Part shown: positions 18,832-20,166 of the stretch, piece by piece | Position numbering within the stretch: position 1 is the first letter of the stretch | How the letters are laid out: every line of letters begins with the position of its first letter | The notes under the pieces: model-generated | What the model saw: only the letters and a program-made list of their open reading frames with translations | Told to the model about the DNA's origin: nothing | Database searches by the model: none | Translations under genes and position numbers: made by a program | NCBI RefSeq assembly: GCF_001186125.1 | Contig: NW_014040426.1 | Location: forward strand, 49,273 to 69,438 | Origin: Sphaeroforma arctica JP610 | Lineage: Eukaryota; Opisthokonta; Ichthyosporea; Ichthyophonida | Direction of reading: 5' to 3' | Length of the DNA: 20,166 nucleotides

Positions 18832-19983
18832 ATGTCGGGCCAGGCTGAATCCCCAACTAAAGCGCTCGTCCCCAACGACTCCTTGCACAATGACCAATGG
18901 AAATTGGATGTACAAAAATCTATCACAGACCTGTCTGCCCAGGTCAATACTCTACAGGCTAATCTCAACCAAATGTCGGGACCGGCCCTACCAACCCTGG
19001 ACAAAAATGGGCCCATCTCTAAAGAGCCTCTGGCTGACGACCAATGGAAATCAACCATGCACCAAATACTCTCTGAACTCTGTGCTAAAGTGAACAACCT
19101 CGAATCCGAACTCCGAGACCTTAAATCCCAAACCTGTGCACCTCTAAATGAATGCACACCCAACACCTTCCTGTTTGGCTCCACAAGACCGCCAGCTCCG
19201 CCAGCAAAAAAAGACCGAGGCCACAGGCGCCCGTTAGCAGCAGTGAGCCTCCCAGCTACCGCTCAAAAGTGGGCAACCCCACAAAACCGACTCCCCAAAA
19301 AAGCCCCGATCTCACCGACCTCTCAGTCCCTACTGCAGCCGCCAGTACCCGCACACTTTCTGACGAAAGTGATGGGCCGCCCGATGCTGGACAAACTCTC
19401 CACGGAAATGGATGACATTACTCCGGTATGGCTCTTCCTTCGGGCAATTTTTCCCAACGGCAAGCCCCCATCCTAATCAGTATTTGAAAAATACTGGCAC
19501 GCCCAACCGCTCCTCAATCGCCACCACTTTGTGTTCCCAATGACGCTGTCGCCCAGATGAAACGACATGCAAAAAAAACCAGACCCCCGCTCCCAACAAC
19601 ATCCTGACGCTACGAAAGCAGCCTTAATCCACTATCTCCGCACCAAGCGGGAGGACCGCTGTACACGTGAACAAGCACCAAAATTTCTTGCTCGTAGCAT
19701 GGATGCTTTACTGGACCCCCTTGTTAATTCCACCAAAGCATATATTCTACAATGTATCACGGACCGGCTCCAGAAGGCATATCAAGCAAAACATAATACA
19801 AACCGCTTGTCACCTAACCCACGAATCCCGACAGGCGCTAACACACAGCCAGAAAGTGCGCATCCCGGACGACCCCACGTACCAACGGTCTTCCCCGCAC
19901 AGCCTCAACCTTCCACCGCAGACTCTTCGACGACAGAAACCGATATAGAAATGGCTGATATCAACAAGAATAGGGCCCAGTAG
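18832..19983 (+). mobile_element. Retroelement-like coding relic, class undetermined (gag- or ORF1-like)
   Basis: An open plus-strand stretch begins at an ATG at 18832 and ends near 19983. It is not continuous as it stands, and I treat it as a relic. The N-terminal part has two similar segments (about 18890-18990 and 19037-19130), each starting DQWK and continuing with heptad-like leucines as in coiled coils (SAQVNTLQANLNQM and CAKVNNLESELRDL). A Pro/Lys/Arg-rich stretch follows, and a further segment from about 19567 is helical and then Pro/Ser/Thr-rich (TADSSTTETDIEMAD). Coiled coil plus a basic Pro-rich region would suit a LINE ORF1 or an LTR-element gag, but I see no zinc knuckle, protease or polymerase before the window ends. 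A lineage-specific host gene is a weaker alternative. Confidence 0.4.
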
Positions 19984-20166
19984 TATTGACCGAGGATGAA
20001 CAATGTAAAACTTCGATGGAAATTACTAGGTTTCAAGCTATATTAAGCTAAAGTACAATTTAGTCAGTTAGGATTTAGCAGTGGTAGCTTGTGTAAGAAT
20101 GATCGGGACTGCCTCTTGTTAAGAGCCTAAATATCCTCGATCACACAGGGCGTACCTCTAGCTGTT
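19984..20166. other. Right edge, unrecognised
   Basis: I identify no gene. GATCG (20101) and CGATC (20138) flank a small CTCTT-GTT-AAGAG hairpin (20113-20125), so a short structured segment is possible. It could be untranslated sequence of the preceding element. Confidence 0.35.

Overview
The window is nuclear DNA of a eukaryote, most likely a unicellular relative of animals (Holozoa). An ichthyosporean of the Sphaeroforma type is my best guess, with low certainty. The reasons are one minus-strand gene cut by at least twelve GT-AG introns, a receptor tyrosine kinase with the animal-type signatures HRDIAARN and PVRWMAPE, a Ty1/copia relic, TA/CA microsatellites inside introns, and large AT-rich gene-poor stretches.

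Layout. 1-280 is unannotated sequence plus a long TA microsatellite. About 285-2830 holds the decayed pol region of a Ty1/copia retrotransposon on the plus strand. 2831-4470 has no recognisable gene and carries small repeats and a strong hairpin. 13765 down to 4970 (minus strand) is the one host gene I am sure of. It encodes a receptor tyrosine kinase of about 1455 residues in 13 exons, whose reading frame stays intact across all proposed splices. 4476-4918 holds possible alternative 3' exons for its tail. 13766-14340 is the gene's upstream region. 14340-18000 is a repeat-rich, gene-free stretch with two inverted-repeat-bounded elements of about 530-590 bp and about ten short islands, each built from its own reiterated word. 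18000-18660 has no supported gene. 18832-19983 is a retroelement-like coding relic of undetermined class, and the last 180 bases are not recognised.

The receptor is the centre of the window. Its layout is a signal peptide, a long right-handed beta-helix region with FxNN and GGA motifs like the chlamydial Pmp repeats, a cysteine-rich EGF/TNFR-like region, a SEA-like juxtamembrane module with a G-S-V motif, one membrane helix, a complete tyrosine kinase domain with DMG in place of DFG, and a tyrosine-bearing tail. I infer that it binds an unknown ligand or surface through the beta-helix and signals by tyrosine phosphorylation. Pairing an adhesin-like beta-helix ectodomain with a tyrosine kinase is the most interesting feature seen here.
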